Shown here: one piece after another, positions 36,583 through 49,344 of the stretch | Numbering within the stretch: the stretch's first letter is position 1 | Layout: each line of letters opens with the position of its first letter | Assembly: GCA_023079485.1 (NCBI GenBank) | Contig: CM041092.1 | Location: forward strand, 2,179,127-2,243,126 | Origin: Archilochus colubris | Lineage: Eukaryota > Chordata > Aves > Apodiformes > Trochilidae | Reading direction: 5' to 3' | DNA: 64,000 nucleotides | Made by a program: the position numbers and the translations under genes | Notes under the pieces: model-generated | Database searches by the model: none | What the model was told of the DNA's origin: nothing | What the model saw: only the letters and a program-made list of their open reading frames with translations

Positions 36583-36803
36583 CTGGAAGTTCTGGAACAG
36601 ACATGCCATGGGGTTTGGGTTATTGGTTGGGCCAGGAATTGGGGGCTGGCCTTGAAAGCCCTGCATGTTCTGGTACCCCTGGAGAAGGTGCTGCTGCTGC
36701 TGCTGCTGCTGACTTGAAGGAAACATCTGATTGTTGTTTAAGAGAGACTGGAGATGACTCAGCTGATGGTTATTCAAAGTAGTGTTTAAGGATGACATGT
36801 CAC
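36583..36803 (-). CDS. MBD5: MBD5 coding exon 6 with polyglutamine tract
   Basis: 221 nt completing Gly1190 and coding residues 1191-1263, [20 protein letters not shown] through [10 protein letters not shown]. It is asparagine- and glutamine-rich, as in vertebrate MBD5. Seven uninterrupted CAG codons (36691-36711) encode Gln1221-1227. The acceptor TTGCAG precedes 36803 and the donor GTAGGA follows 36583. No folded domain is recognised; low complexity is typical of the MBD5 centre. Confidence 0.96.
36691..36711 (-). repeat. MBD5: (CAG)7 coding microsatellite in MBD5
   Basis: Seven pure CAG codons on the coding strand, preceded by TCA AGT and followed by CAC. Pure CAG runs are prone to length change by slippage; the number of glutamines here differs from the human sequence as I recall it. 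Confidence 0.9.
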
Positions 36804-38509
36804 CTGCAATTCAAACACAGGGAGATGTTCAGTCAGTTGAGTTCCCAACACTCAGGAAAAATTCCCTTGACACAAATTTCAGCTGTCTGCTAAGCAAATG
36901 CCTCCATAAAACACTTTTCCCCTTCAATCTTTTATGGAATGGTCCTCAAGGTATCTGTGTCTCCTACTCTTTATTTCTCTATTTCCTCAGTGATGCTGCT
37001 TTGGCATCTCACAGCTGCCTGGACTCATTCTAAAGGTTTCAGACCTTTGCCTTTGGAAGGGGACAGAGCCAAGTATGGCAGAACGAGCTTCCAGCAGAGT
37101 CTGTGCCTTGGAATTCCTCCTCCCTTCCAAAGAGTGACTGCTTCAAACAGTACTGGGGTGGTGAAGGGGAGGAGGAGAAAGAGAAAATAACTTAAAGGAC
37201 CCAAAGCAACTTCTTTTTGATGAGCTCTGACAAAGTAACATGAGCTACCTGCAAATGAGCAATGGGTTTTTGGCTCACAGATGTCTCAGCCAACAACCTT
37301 AGCATTTTAGAAAAAGATACATTCTGGAGAAATAACTGCATTAGCATTTTGCATCACAGAAAACATGAACATTTTAGCTCTAATAAAACAAATAAGCTGT
37401 TGAGCCTGTCTTTACGAGACAATAAAGCTTCAAAATGCATCTAGTTCCCAGTTGGCTTTTTTGTTTGGTTGCTTTTGCTCCTTGTTTCTAAATTTTACTT
37501 TCTTTAATTAAAAAAAGCTCATATTTTCCTTAAAATTGCACTTCACAAAGTCACTGGTTAGTTGTATTTTCCATGGAAAATGTAAAGTACTTCATGATAG
37601 CCACTGAGTAGCTGAGTATGAGGCAGTAAGGAAAACTACTTATCAGTTCTTTACAACTATTATAACTCCTCTGCCTAGGCTATTTATTAGGGTACATAGC
37701 CCACACAACAGAGGAGTACAAACTATGTTACACATTCTTGGTAAAAAATCATCAAAAGACACAGGAAAAAAAACCAACTTGTATTTAAGGGCTTTTTAAT
37801 TACTTGTTTTGGGATATAGGTGTTTGCCAAGTGAGATACTCTGCATTTTAAACCACAAGTTATAGCAAAAAAAAGCCAAAAAAACCCCCAACAAACCCAC
37901 AACAAACCACAAAACAGAGAAAGAGAAAATCTAAGTGCACACTAACGGGCTGGAAGGGCAACCCTGCTCTTTGCACTTGCACAAGGACCTACTTTGAGTG
38001 CTTTATGGATTTCTTTTCTGGGTGTGTGCTTACAGTTTGGGCACTTTGGATTCATTTAGAAAAATGCACTTGGCCATTTCTCATCTCCCAGCCACTCATC
38101 CTAACCCTGTGATGCCACAGGCACTTGAAATGAAACTGCATCCCAGAGATGCTCCTGTGCTTCTACTGCTTGAGAAATGAAAGGAGTCCAATTGCTTAGA
38201 GAACTGTAAGGTGTGCAGAGTAGGTCGAGGTGGCATCAGAATTAAGAATGGAATAGAAAATAATTTCCAAAACCAGTATTAAATGCTACTGAGTTATTAG
38301 AATGTACTTTAAATTTGTGATGATAACAGTGGTGGGTTTTCTCACTAGACAAGCTGTAACATACAAAAGCCTTAAAAAAAGAAGTAGTATTATAAAGTGG
38401 AATCTTTAAAAATAGAAACTAGAATACAAAATTCCCCCTCCCCAACCCTCTTCCTTTTTTTTTTTTTTCTTTAAAAATCCTTTTATATCTGTGAAGAAAC
38501 TGAACTTAC
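36804..38509 (-). other. MBD5: MBD5 intron 5
   Basis: A 1.7-kb intron, donor GTAAGT and acceptor TTGCAG. The donor is followed within about 40 nt by an A-rich run (plus-strand T run near 38457-38468). Nothing else is recognised. Confidence 0.8.
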
Positions 38510-39538
38510 CAAGCAGACCTGTCCCCAGTAGAGGGTTAAGTAGCTGTGGCACCACAGAGTTATTGTTGAGTTTAGCTGGACCAGATGGATTCCCAGCACT
38601 ATTAGATATGTTCAGCAATGTTTCTGCCATTGACACCACTGCTGTCCCACCACCCAGGGTGGAGACAGACAGTGCTGCCACTGCTGATGATGTAGTGGTT
38701 GTGGTAGTGGTTGCTTGGGAGGAGGTGGCTATGGAAACCTCTGGATGATTTGCGGTGTTGCCCGATGCAGAGTTGAGGACACCTCCCACCAGCTGGGGAT
38801 TCAAGGCCATTAATGCTGAGGCCCCAGAGACAGCTGGGAGGAGCAGGGGGTTGGAAGTAGTGTCAGTGCCTGAAAAGCTTGGTAAAGGGTTGCCCAGGGG
38901 GTTGGTTAAGAGGCTCTCCACCCTGGTGCTTTCTGACTGATTGCTGGGCAAATGCTCGGGTGGGGCTGGCATCTGTGTGACTGTGGGCAAAGGGTTGTTT
39001 TGCTGTTGCAGCAAATCTGAGATGGTCAGATTGAAAGATGGTAAGGGAAGCATGGCAGCTGCTTGGGCTTGGTTCTGAAGGAGGGTTGCTAGAAGCTGGA
39101 AATGAACAGGCTGCAGCACCTGCCCATCCACGTCACTGGAGAGAAAAGCTAAAGCAGCATTTACATTCGGGTTGAGAAAACCTAAAGGGTTGAGGTTGAC
39201 CTCAGACTTGCCTTCTCCTGCTGAAGGCTGGAGTATATTTAATAGATTCTGGTTTAGGAGATGTTGCTGATTCACTGGCAAAGAGATAGGAAGAGAATTG
39301 AGGAGGTTTTGATTCAAAGGATGTGGAAGATTGTTGTTTGAAGAGCTGTTCTGCGGGAAATGGAGCGAATGTTCGTGGCCAGCAAAAGGGAAATCACTCC
39401 CCAGGGGCAGCTGGCTCTGGAGGGGGTTTCCAGCTGCAGTAGTGACTATAACACCATCCTGAAGCACAGATGTTGTCTTTGTGATGGCAGGTTGGCTGGT
39501 GCCAGCTATGGCTATCGATGACGACGGTCCTGAACCCC
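38510..39538 (-). CDS. MBD5: MBD5 coding exon 5
   Basis: 1,029 nt completing Gly847 and coding residues 848-1189 plus the first base of Gly1190. It starts [20 protein letters not shown] and ends [12 protein letters not shown] conserved block reads [20 protein letters not shown]. There is a threonine/serine run around residue 1120 and long Leu/Asn/Pro-rich low complexity throughout. The acceptor TTGCAG precedes 39538 and the donor GTAAGT follows 38510. It is inferred to be a disordered or interaction region; no catalytic domain is present. Confidence 0.96.
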
Positions 39539-41044
39539 CTGCAAGGCAAAAAAAGACAACTCTGAATAGAATACTGCTGCTGGGAGACTGAGCAGAGCCC
39601 CAGAGTAACCAGGTTAACCCAAAACTCCAATATTTGATACCTGTGCACAGGAAAGAAAATGTTTTGAGTATCCAGACTTGAGTGTTTTTTCAATACACAC
39701 GTCAGTCACCACCAGCTGTGCCACAGCTCATCAGAAATTATTTCCCTGTAGCCCTCTGCTTCCCTTAAATTGTCTGAGTGGGGATATAAGGGGATTTCAT
39801 GACATATTTTGATCTACATAAACCTAAGAGCAACCACAGCTTGGTGTAGTTAGTCCTGGACCAGTGTGAAATGAACTCTTATGAAGAAGGAGCAGCAGGA
39901 GACAGGAGTGATGCTGTGTGAAGGTGTGAGTGCACCTGAGATGTGGATCTTCTGTCTCCTGCTCTGTTCCATAAAGGAGTTGTAGAGACTTGTTATTTCA
40001 ATAATGATTTTGGACTTGAAGAAAAAAGACAATGATGACAATTAAGTGTCATGTTGATGCCTGTGATGGAATCTGATGAGCAAAGCAGCTTAGCAGACAC
40101 CTCCCTTCCAACAATTTATAAAGAAAAAAATGTAAATAATTGGGGTGGTCCAGTCATATCCATCACTTGGCATGAAGGGGTGTGTGGGATACAGGAGGTT
40201 ACTGTGAGGGGGTCACAGGGACAGAGAGAGCAAATATTAAACAGAGTTTCTTTGGGTCTTTTTATACCCTTTGATGAACCCTGAAGTATAAATGATTCAT
40301 TTTTAGTTAAGGCAGAATCTTGAGCTGATAGTGGTCATACAGAAAAGACATGAGAGGAGACCAGGGGAATTAAAGCAAATGGCCTGGAATTATGCCCTTC
40401 TACTTCACTCACTGAGGAACATTTAAGCATTAAAAATACATATTGCATGTGTGTTTTCCATTCTCAAATGCCCTGCATTTATAACTCATGTGGCAGACCA
40501 GAAAGTATTAATTCTAAGAAAGTATCAATGAGCATTTTTCCAAACAAATACTATATGAAAAGGAACACACAACTTCACTGTTAAGAACTGAATAAAACCT
40601 TTACATCACTTCAACTAAAAATAGCATTTTTCAAGTGCTGTAACATGACAACTCAAAAGGTATAAAATTAACACACTGCACTGAACTCAAGAGAAGAAAG
40701 ATCTCACCCTCTCTCCCAGGTACTAACATCACATTCCAGTGCAGAAATTAAATAACAAAAGATAAAGTAAGAAGAAATTGTAATCATTAAGCAGAGGATA
40801 CCCTATCCTGGTGTGATGAGAAATATGGTAACGATGCAAGGAAAGCTGTTTCATGACAAGAACATTTCCTGAGGCAGCACTTTGGAACAAAAAGAGACAC
40901 ACTCTTGAGGATCAAACCCCCCCCATGCACTGGAACCATATGTCCCACTGGTTGCCACTTAGGGCTTTGTGTTTAACATTTCAGATTAGGCAGGAATAGT
41001 AAAGCAATTCCTATTTGACACCCCCAAACCTGGCAAATGCCTCA

Positions 41045-41115
41045 TACCACAGAATGTCTTGGGTTGGAGGAGACCATCAAGGTCATCCAGTCCAACCTCT
41101 GACCTGAGAAATGGG
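41045..41115 (-). mobile_element. CR1 retroposon 3'-end fragment
   Basis: The plus strand reads CAGAATGTCTTGGGTTGGAG, then GTCATCCAGTCCAACCTC. This is the reverse complement of the avian CR1 3' tail. It is short and 5'-truncated, and lies in MBD5 intron 4 in the same orientation as the gene. Confidence 0.75.
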
Positions 41116-44100
41116 CAGAGATGCTCTCAAAAGCCAATGAAAAGCTGCTCATCAGGCAAACTCCTCAGTTCCAAACGTGAGATGAAGAAGTTCCTACAAC
41201 CAATCTATTGATGCAGATGAATGAAACCCACAGCTATGGCAAGTAAGGTTATTTTCTGCTAATATATCCACCCAGCTTCTGGTCACCCAACTCTGGGGAT
41301 AAGAAACTTCTGGAAATGTCTCCAAAAAATGGAACTTTGCAGAAAAAAAAGGGAGATTTTCTCCAGCATGTGATGACATGAAGGAATATGTGATCCACTG
41401 AAATGACATGTTAGGCAGATTCTTCATGTGGGTGCCCTTTTTCCTCCCCTTTTAGTATTTTACTATATTAGTAAATAGCCCATAGTAAGAGACAGCTGAT
41501 ACAAATGAGCAGCAAAACATAAAATTAAATTCAACTTAGATCTTCCCTGTTTGTTTTTAACTCACAACCACACACTGAGGGTTTAAATTCAACTACACAG
41601 ATCCCAGAGAGCCTAAGCTAAACTAGAACTGCACATCTCCCTTTGTGTTCCTGATGTCTGAAACATTTTAAACTGCATTTTTAGAAAAGTAATAGAAAAG
41701 TCTCTACAGTTTTCATGGCAAAAAGCAAATTCTTTTTGTTTTGATGGAAAAACACCCAAGTGTGGTAGTTTCAAACTCTCATGTTAAAACCTGTTGCAGA
41801 GCCCAGAGCAATACACATCACTAACAAACAGGTACCTGTTTGCTCACAAAAAAAAGGAAATTTTGCAGTTTTCTTTTGTTTTATTTAAATCAGTACCTAG
41901 AACTGATGCTCCAAAGATGTAAAGACTCAGAAAAGTCCCAAAGACCAAGCTACAAAGTTGATGAATACCATAAAAAGCTTATTACACTTCTTACAAAGCC
42001 TTTTCTATATGTTTTGAAGAGAAGAATCACCTGGATCACACAGGATGGATGCAGATCCTCACTTTAGGATACAAATGGCCTCTTAAATAATGCTGGTTGA
42101 GGAACTGCTCACTGCAGCAAAACTATCCCTGCACTTTGAGACAAACCTCACCTGAGTCTTTCAAGCTGTAATCTGCTGGGATGGGACCAGATAACACCTG
42201 AACATCTTCAGCCAGCCATTCTTCCTCCTTCCACCTAAAATCTGTCACCTAGAGAGGCAACCATCAGCTCAGCCTGACACCAGCACCAGTCTGACACTGA
42301 TTTTCTAAGGTGTGAGTTCATTTCAGGCAATTATTTTCCCTGGAAACTTTACTCCTGCAAGAAGGGAAAGGCAGCTTCCCAAGCTTCTCCCTTGGTGGCC
42401 AGGAAAGGCTTCCCCTGCTCCAAGAAATCCCATTCAATGTGTTCAGCAGCAGCAGCAGCAGCACATGGACAGATTTTAAATTCAGGCATGAGGAAAGTAT
42501 TCTATTTATAGAGCTCTTGTGAATGTAAAACCTGATTTTGGTATTTTCAAGTGGACCCCATCCCTAATTTATTTATTTATGAACCTATTTTTCATTCCAC
42601 TCAGGTAAAGAAGCACATGAAAGAGCAGCTGGTGTGAAGCAAATCTCAAACTTCTAAAACTGTTGCTAGGTTCTTGTCAAACACTGCTCTGATCTCTGTC
42701 CCCTGCCAAACACCACTTCTGGAGAGCTGACCTGAGAGGTCTAGAGTGCATTATTCCAGATTAATTAGCCAATTAATTAATTGCTACTGGGGAAAAAAAG
42801 TAATCTTGATGGATTGTGAGTACAAGGAAGAAAATGGGTCCTTATTTCAGTGCAGACTTGGGGAGTTCAGGAGCTGAAGAGGTGATGAGCAGCCACACTT
42901 CAGCAGGAAAAGAAAAACAGGGAAATGTTCCTCCCAGTTTCTCTTCATCTCCCTTCACAGAAAGACACAGCAGGAACTGGTGTAGAAGAGCCTTGAATGG
43001 GGTAGTAGCTAAATAACAGCTGCATTTTGGGACAAATCTAGATAAAATAAGATCTTTGGATCTCTTCCAAAACACCATCTCCACCAAGTCAATATTCTAG
43101 CTGAAGCAATGCATGCACACCATCCACACTAACCCATAGTGCTGCTAGGGCCCCAATCTACAAAGACCAAATTCCCAACTGTTTGTTCCTTCCTCTTCCT
43201 AAGAGATGCTCATTTCCCATAATTATTCCTGAGAGTGCTGCATCCCCAAGGTGCAGAAGCCACCTTCCCCTGCAGGAGGACCCAGAGAGCCCTCAGAGAG
43301 CCCTCTGGACTGCCCAGCTTTACTTTCAAAATCACAGCTCCAAGATCCAAGCTGAAAATGAGGAGTTCTGTGCCTTTCTCTCACACGAGGAGCAGGTGAG
43401 AGGAGATGCCTGACACCAGCAGTGTGAAGATGGGAACTGTTCTGGAGGAGAGCATGGAAAAATGCAAGATGTACCCCCCCAACTCAGTATTAGGGGTTAC
43501 ACTGTGAGTACAGGAGAAGAAAACTACTCAGAGGACTGTCCTTTCACCTGCAACACCCAAGCACAGCAGCAGCAATCTGGAACTGACTCAGGATGTCCTT
43601 TGAGCTCCAGTTTTTATTCCCACTGGGATCTGGACCCACACTAGAGTTTTACAAGGAGGGCAGGATGAGTTCTTTGGTGGAAAGCAGATGGTGGATGTCA
43701 CCTGAAGGAAGGGCCCTATGCAAACAAGGTGGCTTGGCCAGCAGTGCTGTAAGGAAAAGCTCTGACCACTTGCACTTCCTCCAGCCAGGAGAAAAGAAGA
43801 CTGAGAGCACCACCAAAGACTTTCAACAGCAGCTCACCCTAAACTCCCCCAGGAACTGGTTTAGCATGAGCATGTCCAGGCTGCAAGATAAAAGTTAGGA
43901 TGCTGTTGATGGGAAACACAGATGGGTGCTGAAAGCTAAAAGTTTGATTCCAAGTTTGAGGAAATAATGTGATTTTCAATTCTGAAAAGCTAAGGCAGCT
44001 CAGTAAACAACAGTCCTTAGTATTCAAAGCCTCTGAAGAGTAAAAGAATTAAAAAAAAACAAGATGAAGGACTTTGAGTAAAAGCCATGAAAGCCTGGAT

Positions 44101-47100
44101 GTCTGTTGGCTTCCAGGTCCTGCAGCCCCAGACATCTGCCAGAGGTTCTTCTGCCTTTTCTTGAGAAAAAGGAACTGTCTTTGCAATGCAGTGAGAAAAT
44201 ACCCAAATAATAGATAAATTGTTCTCTCAGAGGTTCTAAATGTTTTATGAGAATAAATAAATGGAAATTGAATGGGATATAAGTTTTAAAAAATTATTAT
44301 TTTGCATGCTATGGTATTTTATTTACATTTTCATTTTGCTTTCGTTTGAAAGCAGTTTTATTTTCCTATGTGGATTTTATCTGTGTTCCTTTTTAAAAAG
44401 CATTGCTTGACAGGTATTCTTAAGAAGATGCAATAAAAAATGGTTTGTGTTTGAGAAGCTTCCCTCTTTCTGCTCACTGAAAATAAAGCAGTTGGAGTGG
44501 AAGATATTTATCATTCACATCTCAACACCTTCCTTTCATGAAGGAGAGGAACACAGAGGTCCATACCCTGCTGTTGGGATGGTAGGACAGAGTGAGAGGT
44601 TTTAAATCCTGCTTTATAAAGAGTATTAAGATCTGAACACTCTGGAGACTTGGACAGTGATCATCAAGGGCTGTCCTCAGGAAGAGAAGTTGGGGTATGA
44701 GCTACTGATTTCAAATGAAGCAAAAGGAAAGAGTCAAAACCCAAAAATCATTTCTGCAGCAGCAGCAGAATTGTGTCTGCATAAAAATCTGTAGAACAGG
44801 AATGACTTCACACACTGTGAATAATGCTCAGCTTCCCTGTACACCAAACAATCCAAACTGAAAGTGAGCTCCTGGAGTCTTTATAGACACTAAAAAATAG
44901 TTCTACCAAATTAAAGAACCTTAACTATAGATGTATTTTCCTAAAAAGTTGCAGTTACAGAGACCAATTAGAAAATTATACTGGAAACAGTATTTTACAA
45001 TGCATTCCCCTGGGAGAAATTATCCATTCTGTAGTCTAATATTTCAATAGTCTCAACAATACATTGCTGGAATTGGTAGAATAAAAATAACCAATAAGAC
45101 AGGTGTGTTAAGTACTTAGGAAACTAAAAGTGCAGAATTTGCTCATTAGGCATTAATATCTACAAGAGCTGAAAACAAATAAATGTTATACATACCACTT
45201 TCCCCAATTCCTCCTTTTCTGCATATTCAATAAAAACAGATCCAGCTGTATTTCCCACTTCATATTTTACATTTTCTTTATGGCTTTTTAATTTTTAATT
45301 CAGAACACTTCATGGTTTTGAAACCCTTGCCATAAACTCACATTCTACTCCTTGGTCCTGTAATGAGCTTCTTGCTACAACCTCCACCACTTCCACCCTT
45401 TCTGAGGGTAAAACTCAGCAGCTCCTGCAGAAGAAATCTGCAAGATCCTTTCAAAAAGCTCAAGGGGGAGCAGGAAGTTTGCTGCATGCCTTTCCCTGAG
45501 CTGACCAAAGTGTGAGAGCACAAAAGATGACCCAGGCACTGCAATCACTGCTCTGTCTCAAACAGTTTGGGCAACTTCTGCCCCACACACAACCCCTGCT
45601 CGAGGCCTCCAGAGGCTACTGCAATACTAATGTAAGAATTAACATAACTTTTGAGACAGGAACAGATCGTTTGCCTCTGCTGCAATATTTTTAAATGACT
45701 GAGTTTAAGGGGGTTAACTTCCACTGTGGGGCCATTGCTGGTGGAGGTGAGGTGACCTCATATTCCTTAAAAATTGGAGACATCGCCTTCCTGTTTAACT
45801 GCACATCCCATCACTTACCTATAAACTTAGAACCACGAGCTATACATTTTTATAATTACATTCTCTGCTTTCTTTCTGGAATGGGAAGCATTTCAGATAT
45901 GTATCTGGTATCACATTTACTCCAACACTTTCCATTCCGGAGAAGCCATAATTCAGCACTTAACCGCAAACCACTGTCAGCTCCTCTCCTTATCAAGATC
46001 CCGCACTCCCCGGAGACAACAGAGGCATCACAAACAATGAACCAATAAATAAAACATCCATCTCAGCCCAGCAGAACCAGTTAAAAAAAACCCCAAACAC
46101 CTGGGCTCCTCTCACAGACAATACTCCCTCAGCACAGAACAGGAGGCTGTGGAACAGCCTGCCCGGAATCTCACGCTTATCGCTGGAGCTCCTGAGCTTA
46201 TTACTATGACTACCAGTGGCATAATGCTGCATGATCATCATCTTTGGGATCTTTTTTTTTAACTCACAACAAAACAGATGTAATGCTGGCCACGTTCTCA
46301 ATAGTGTTTTTCAAACTCTTGCTTTCAGGGATGATTTTTTAGGAAAATCGGCGAGGAGCGGAGCTAGCGGTCTGCTGAAAAGGGACTGAGCCAAAAACGA
46401 CCCCACCCAAGTTTTGGGGGGAGGGCAAGAAGCTCAAAGCATTTTCTAAGCCAACAGAAATCCTTAAAAATCAGGCTTTTTAAAAAAAAATGCCTGAGTA
46501 TCAGTCTTGGCTCTTCTCCTTCCTCTATCTGCTCCGACTTCTATATTTCACCATCGCTGCTGTTTTTAAAATTAGTCTGGGAAAGCTGTTCTGAGGTGCT
46601 GAGCTGTTAGCAGAAAGCAGAAGCAGTTTGCTGGTAGAAAACTGTCAAGACAACAGCACACAAATGAAAGAGGAGTCCTTCAGTATTTACTCAGTTTTGG
46701 CACTTAGTCTGATCTCATCCTGCATCGTTCCCCCCTTCACAGTTGTGGGAGATGCATTGCAGATGAGTTAAAACATTTTATTGCCCGTTTTGGAGACTAA
46801 AGATTCAATGGAAAGCATTACTTCTTTCAAGAGTCCCCACTCTACCCCCTGAACAAGTTTTGGGGTTGCCCACTGGTTCTGCTTGAGAAGACTTTCAGAA
46901 GATGTGGAGAGCTGAGTATGCCTGGGAAATCTCATAAATTAATTCAGTTTTTCTTCCCAATCATCTTTGGCAAAGTAAGATCATTATTTGCCTATTTTAC
47001 AAATCCTTCACCTTTTATTCACCTAAATTTCTAGAAGTCTGGCAGTTGGAGCACTAACGGGGTGAAGAGTCTGCTTAGCTGAAAGACTGAGTTCCTGGCA

Positions 47101-48217
47101 AACCCCAATGTTTAGGGAACAAAACAACACAAGAAAAACTCAAGCTGTGTCTCTGAGCAGATGTGCTCCCTAAACAGAGCTGGACTTTTAATCTTGGTAT
47201 TTATCTGAGAGGTAACACCACTGCTCTTGATAAACTGGGTAGGGCAGTGCCTGAGGGGCTCCAAGGAGCAGGTGAGGTCAGAGCATGGCTCCTCACAGCC
47301 CTGGGATCAAGTTCAAAGAGGAGCAGGAAGGATGGAGTGGCAATGGGGGGGTCTGTGTGGCTACAACACCTCTCAGGAAGAGCCCTGAGGATCTCACCAG
47401 AGCCAAATAATTCAGCCCTCAACTTTTTCAGATACTGCCCAAGTATAAATCCTTATAGAAGGTGATGCTGTCTTGGCTACTTTAATTCCCAGGCATTCCC
47501 AAGTGCTGGAATACCTCAGAGCCAGGCTTGCTGAGCAGCTCAGTGTGGGAGATGAGCTCGCAGGGCTCTGGCTGGCAACCACCCACATCCCCTTTGTGGC
47601 CCTGCTTTGAAATCCTTGCTATTTCTGTACCTGTCATCAGGAGTGACCACTAGCCAGAACACCACATCCTCATTGCCTTTCTCAGTGAGCCAGGAGCAGC
47701 TCCAGTTCCACTGCACATTCCCATTTATATGGTTTCCAAGGTTCCACACCCAGCTTCTTTTTCTAGCTTTCTTGGAGTTCATTTTTCTTTTATTTTCTTT
47801 TTTTTTCTTTTCAGCATCACTGATCTGACAGCTTGCATTATGTTTATTAAACCAGAGCTCCCAAAACCCTTTCTTTGAGTTACTGTTTTCCAAGGCAATG
47901 TTCCATTCCCAATTATATTACACTGCACTTGACTGTATTAAAATAACTTCTTTTTGAGTGGGATGGAAGCTCCTCACTCATTGGTATTGGTCCTGTGTGG
48001 TCTTCCCTATTTAATTGTATTTCACTGTTTTCTATTCTGTACATTTCACCACTAAAATGACTCTTCTGAGTCTAAGGAAGGGACATTTTTCCTAAATCTG
48101 CCCTTTATTTGTCATTACTAAACTTCTAGTCCTCAAGTTTTCTGTATTTCTGATGTTCTGATATTTGAGATGACTTTTAATCTTTATTTCTATTTTTTAT
48201 GGTTATTATATTAAATT

Positions 48218-48236
48218 TATATATATATATATATAT
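48218..48236. repeat. (TA)n microsatellite
   Basis: About nine TA units in MBD5 intron 4. Confidence 0.9.
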
Positions 48237-49323
48237 GATTTTCCTTATCAGGTGTATAGAGCTTTTTCCCCAAATATTTTTCTCTTGATTTCATCCACCC
48301 CATCATTTATGCAGGTTGCTTTCTCAGCTGGATTTGCATGTTGAAAACTCAACACTCACACACAGATTTTCTGCACAGTGAACTTTTGGGCTAAACACCA
48401 CATACTAACAGCAAAAGAAAGAAAAAAAAGAAATAAAAAGAAAGAGCCAGACTCTACAATAAAGATATATCAGGCAGTAACACTGTCCCAGTTCACAGAA
48501 AGAACAAACAAATCCAAAGAAAGGCAAAACTGCTTCATGAATAAACCTTAAAGCTCCCAAACTGGATTCTACCTTTAGTTTGCATCAGGGATTAATGAGG
48601 ATGTCAGAGGTTATCAGAAATATTAACACCATTCCAAATTAGTCTGGTTCCTGGTTCCTCCTATAAGACAGCTGTTAATAAACAGTGTTTGCAATCCAAA
48701 TACTACAGAACTGAGAGATAAAAATGATTCATAGAAATTGAGCATAATTGGTCTTCAAGGCCTTAAAACTGGAAAACAGCAGAAGTCTAAACAGAAATTT
48801 TTGTTATTTAATTTTTAATTCTATCACACTCATACTGAAAATTACCTGGAAACCAAAGATATTATCTGAAGAAGAAGAAACCAAAGGCTAGAGTAATAAA
48901 ACTTGGTCTGAGTGGTTAAAAGATAATTAAAAGCTTAGGCAATAACCAGCTATCTAATTGTGGTGAGTCTCAGTATTTTTTTCTCTCAGGAACTATTTTA
49001 TGATTAGCAGCTACTCTGAATGCTGGCACAGAAATTGCAAACAGACTTAGCAATTAAAATACTGAAAGCAAGGAAAAAAAAAACCCAAAACCACCAAACA
49101 AACAAACCACAAAAAACCCCAACAAAAAATCCACAAAGTCAAACATGAAAACAAGAGTTTCCTGAAGACATCTTACTCAGCTGAACTGCTCTCAGATGCC
49201 CAGTTCACACCCCACAGATGTGAAACCATCAGCCCTCTAACACCTCTGTACAGAATAATTCACAATAAATCTCTGAGCAGTTTTGTCTACATACCTGGTA
49301 ACTAATTTTTATTAATTATTAAC

Positions 49324-49344
49324 TTTTTTTTTTTTTTTTTTTTT
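49324..49344. repeat. T21 homopolymer
   Basis: Twenty-one consecutive T residues on the plus strand in MBD5 intron 4, prone to sequencing and assembly length error. Confidence 0.9.
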
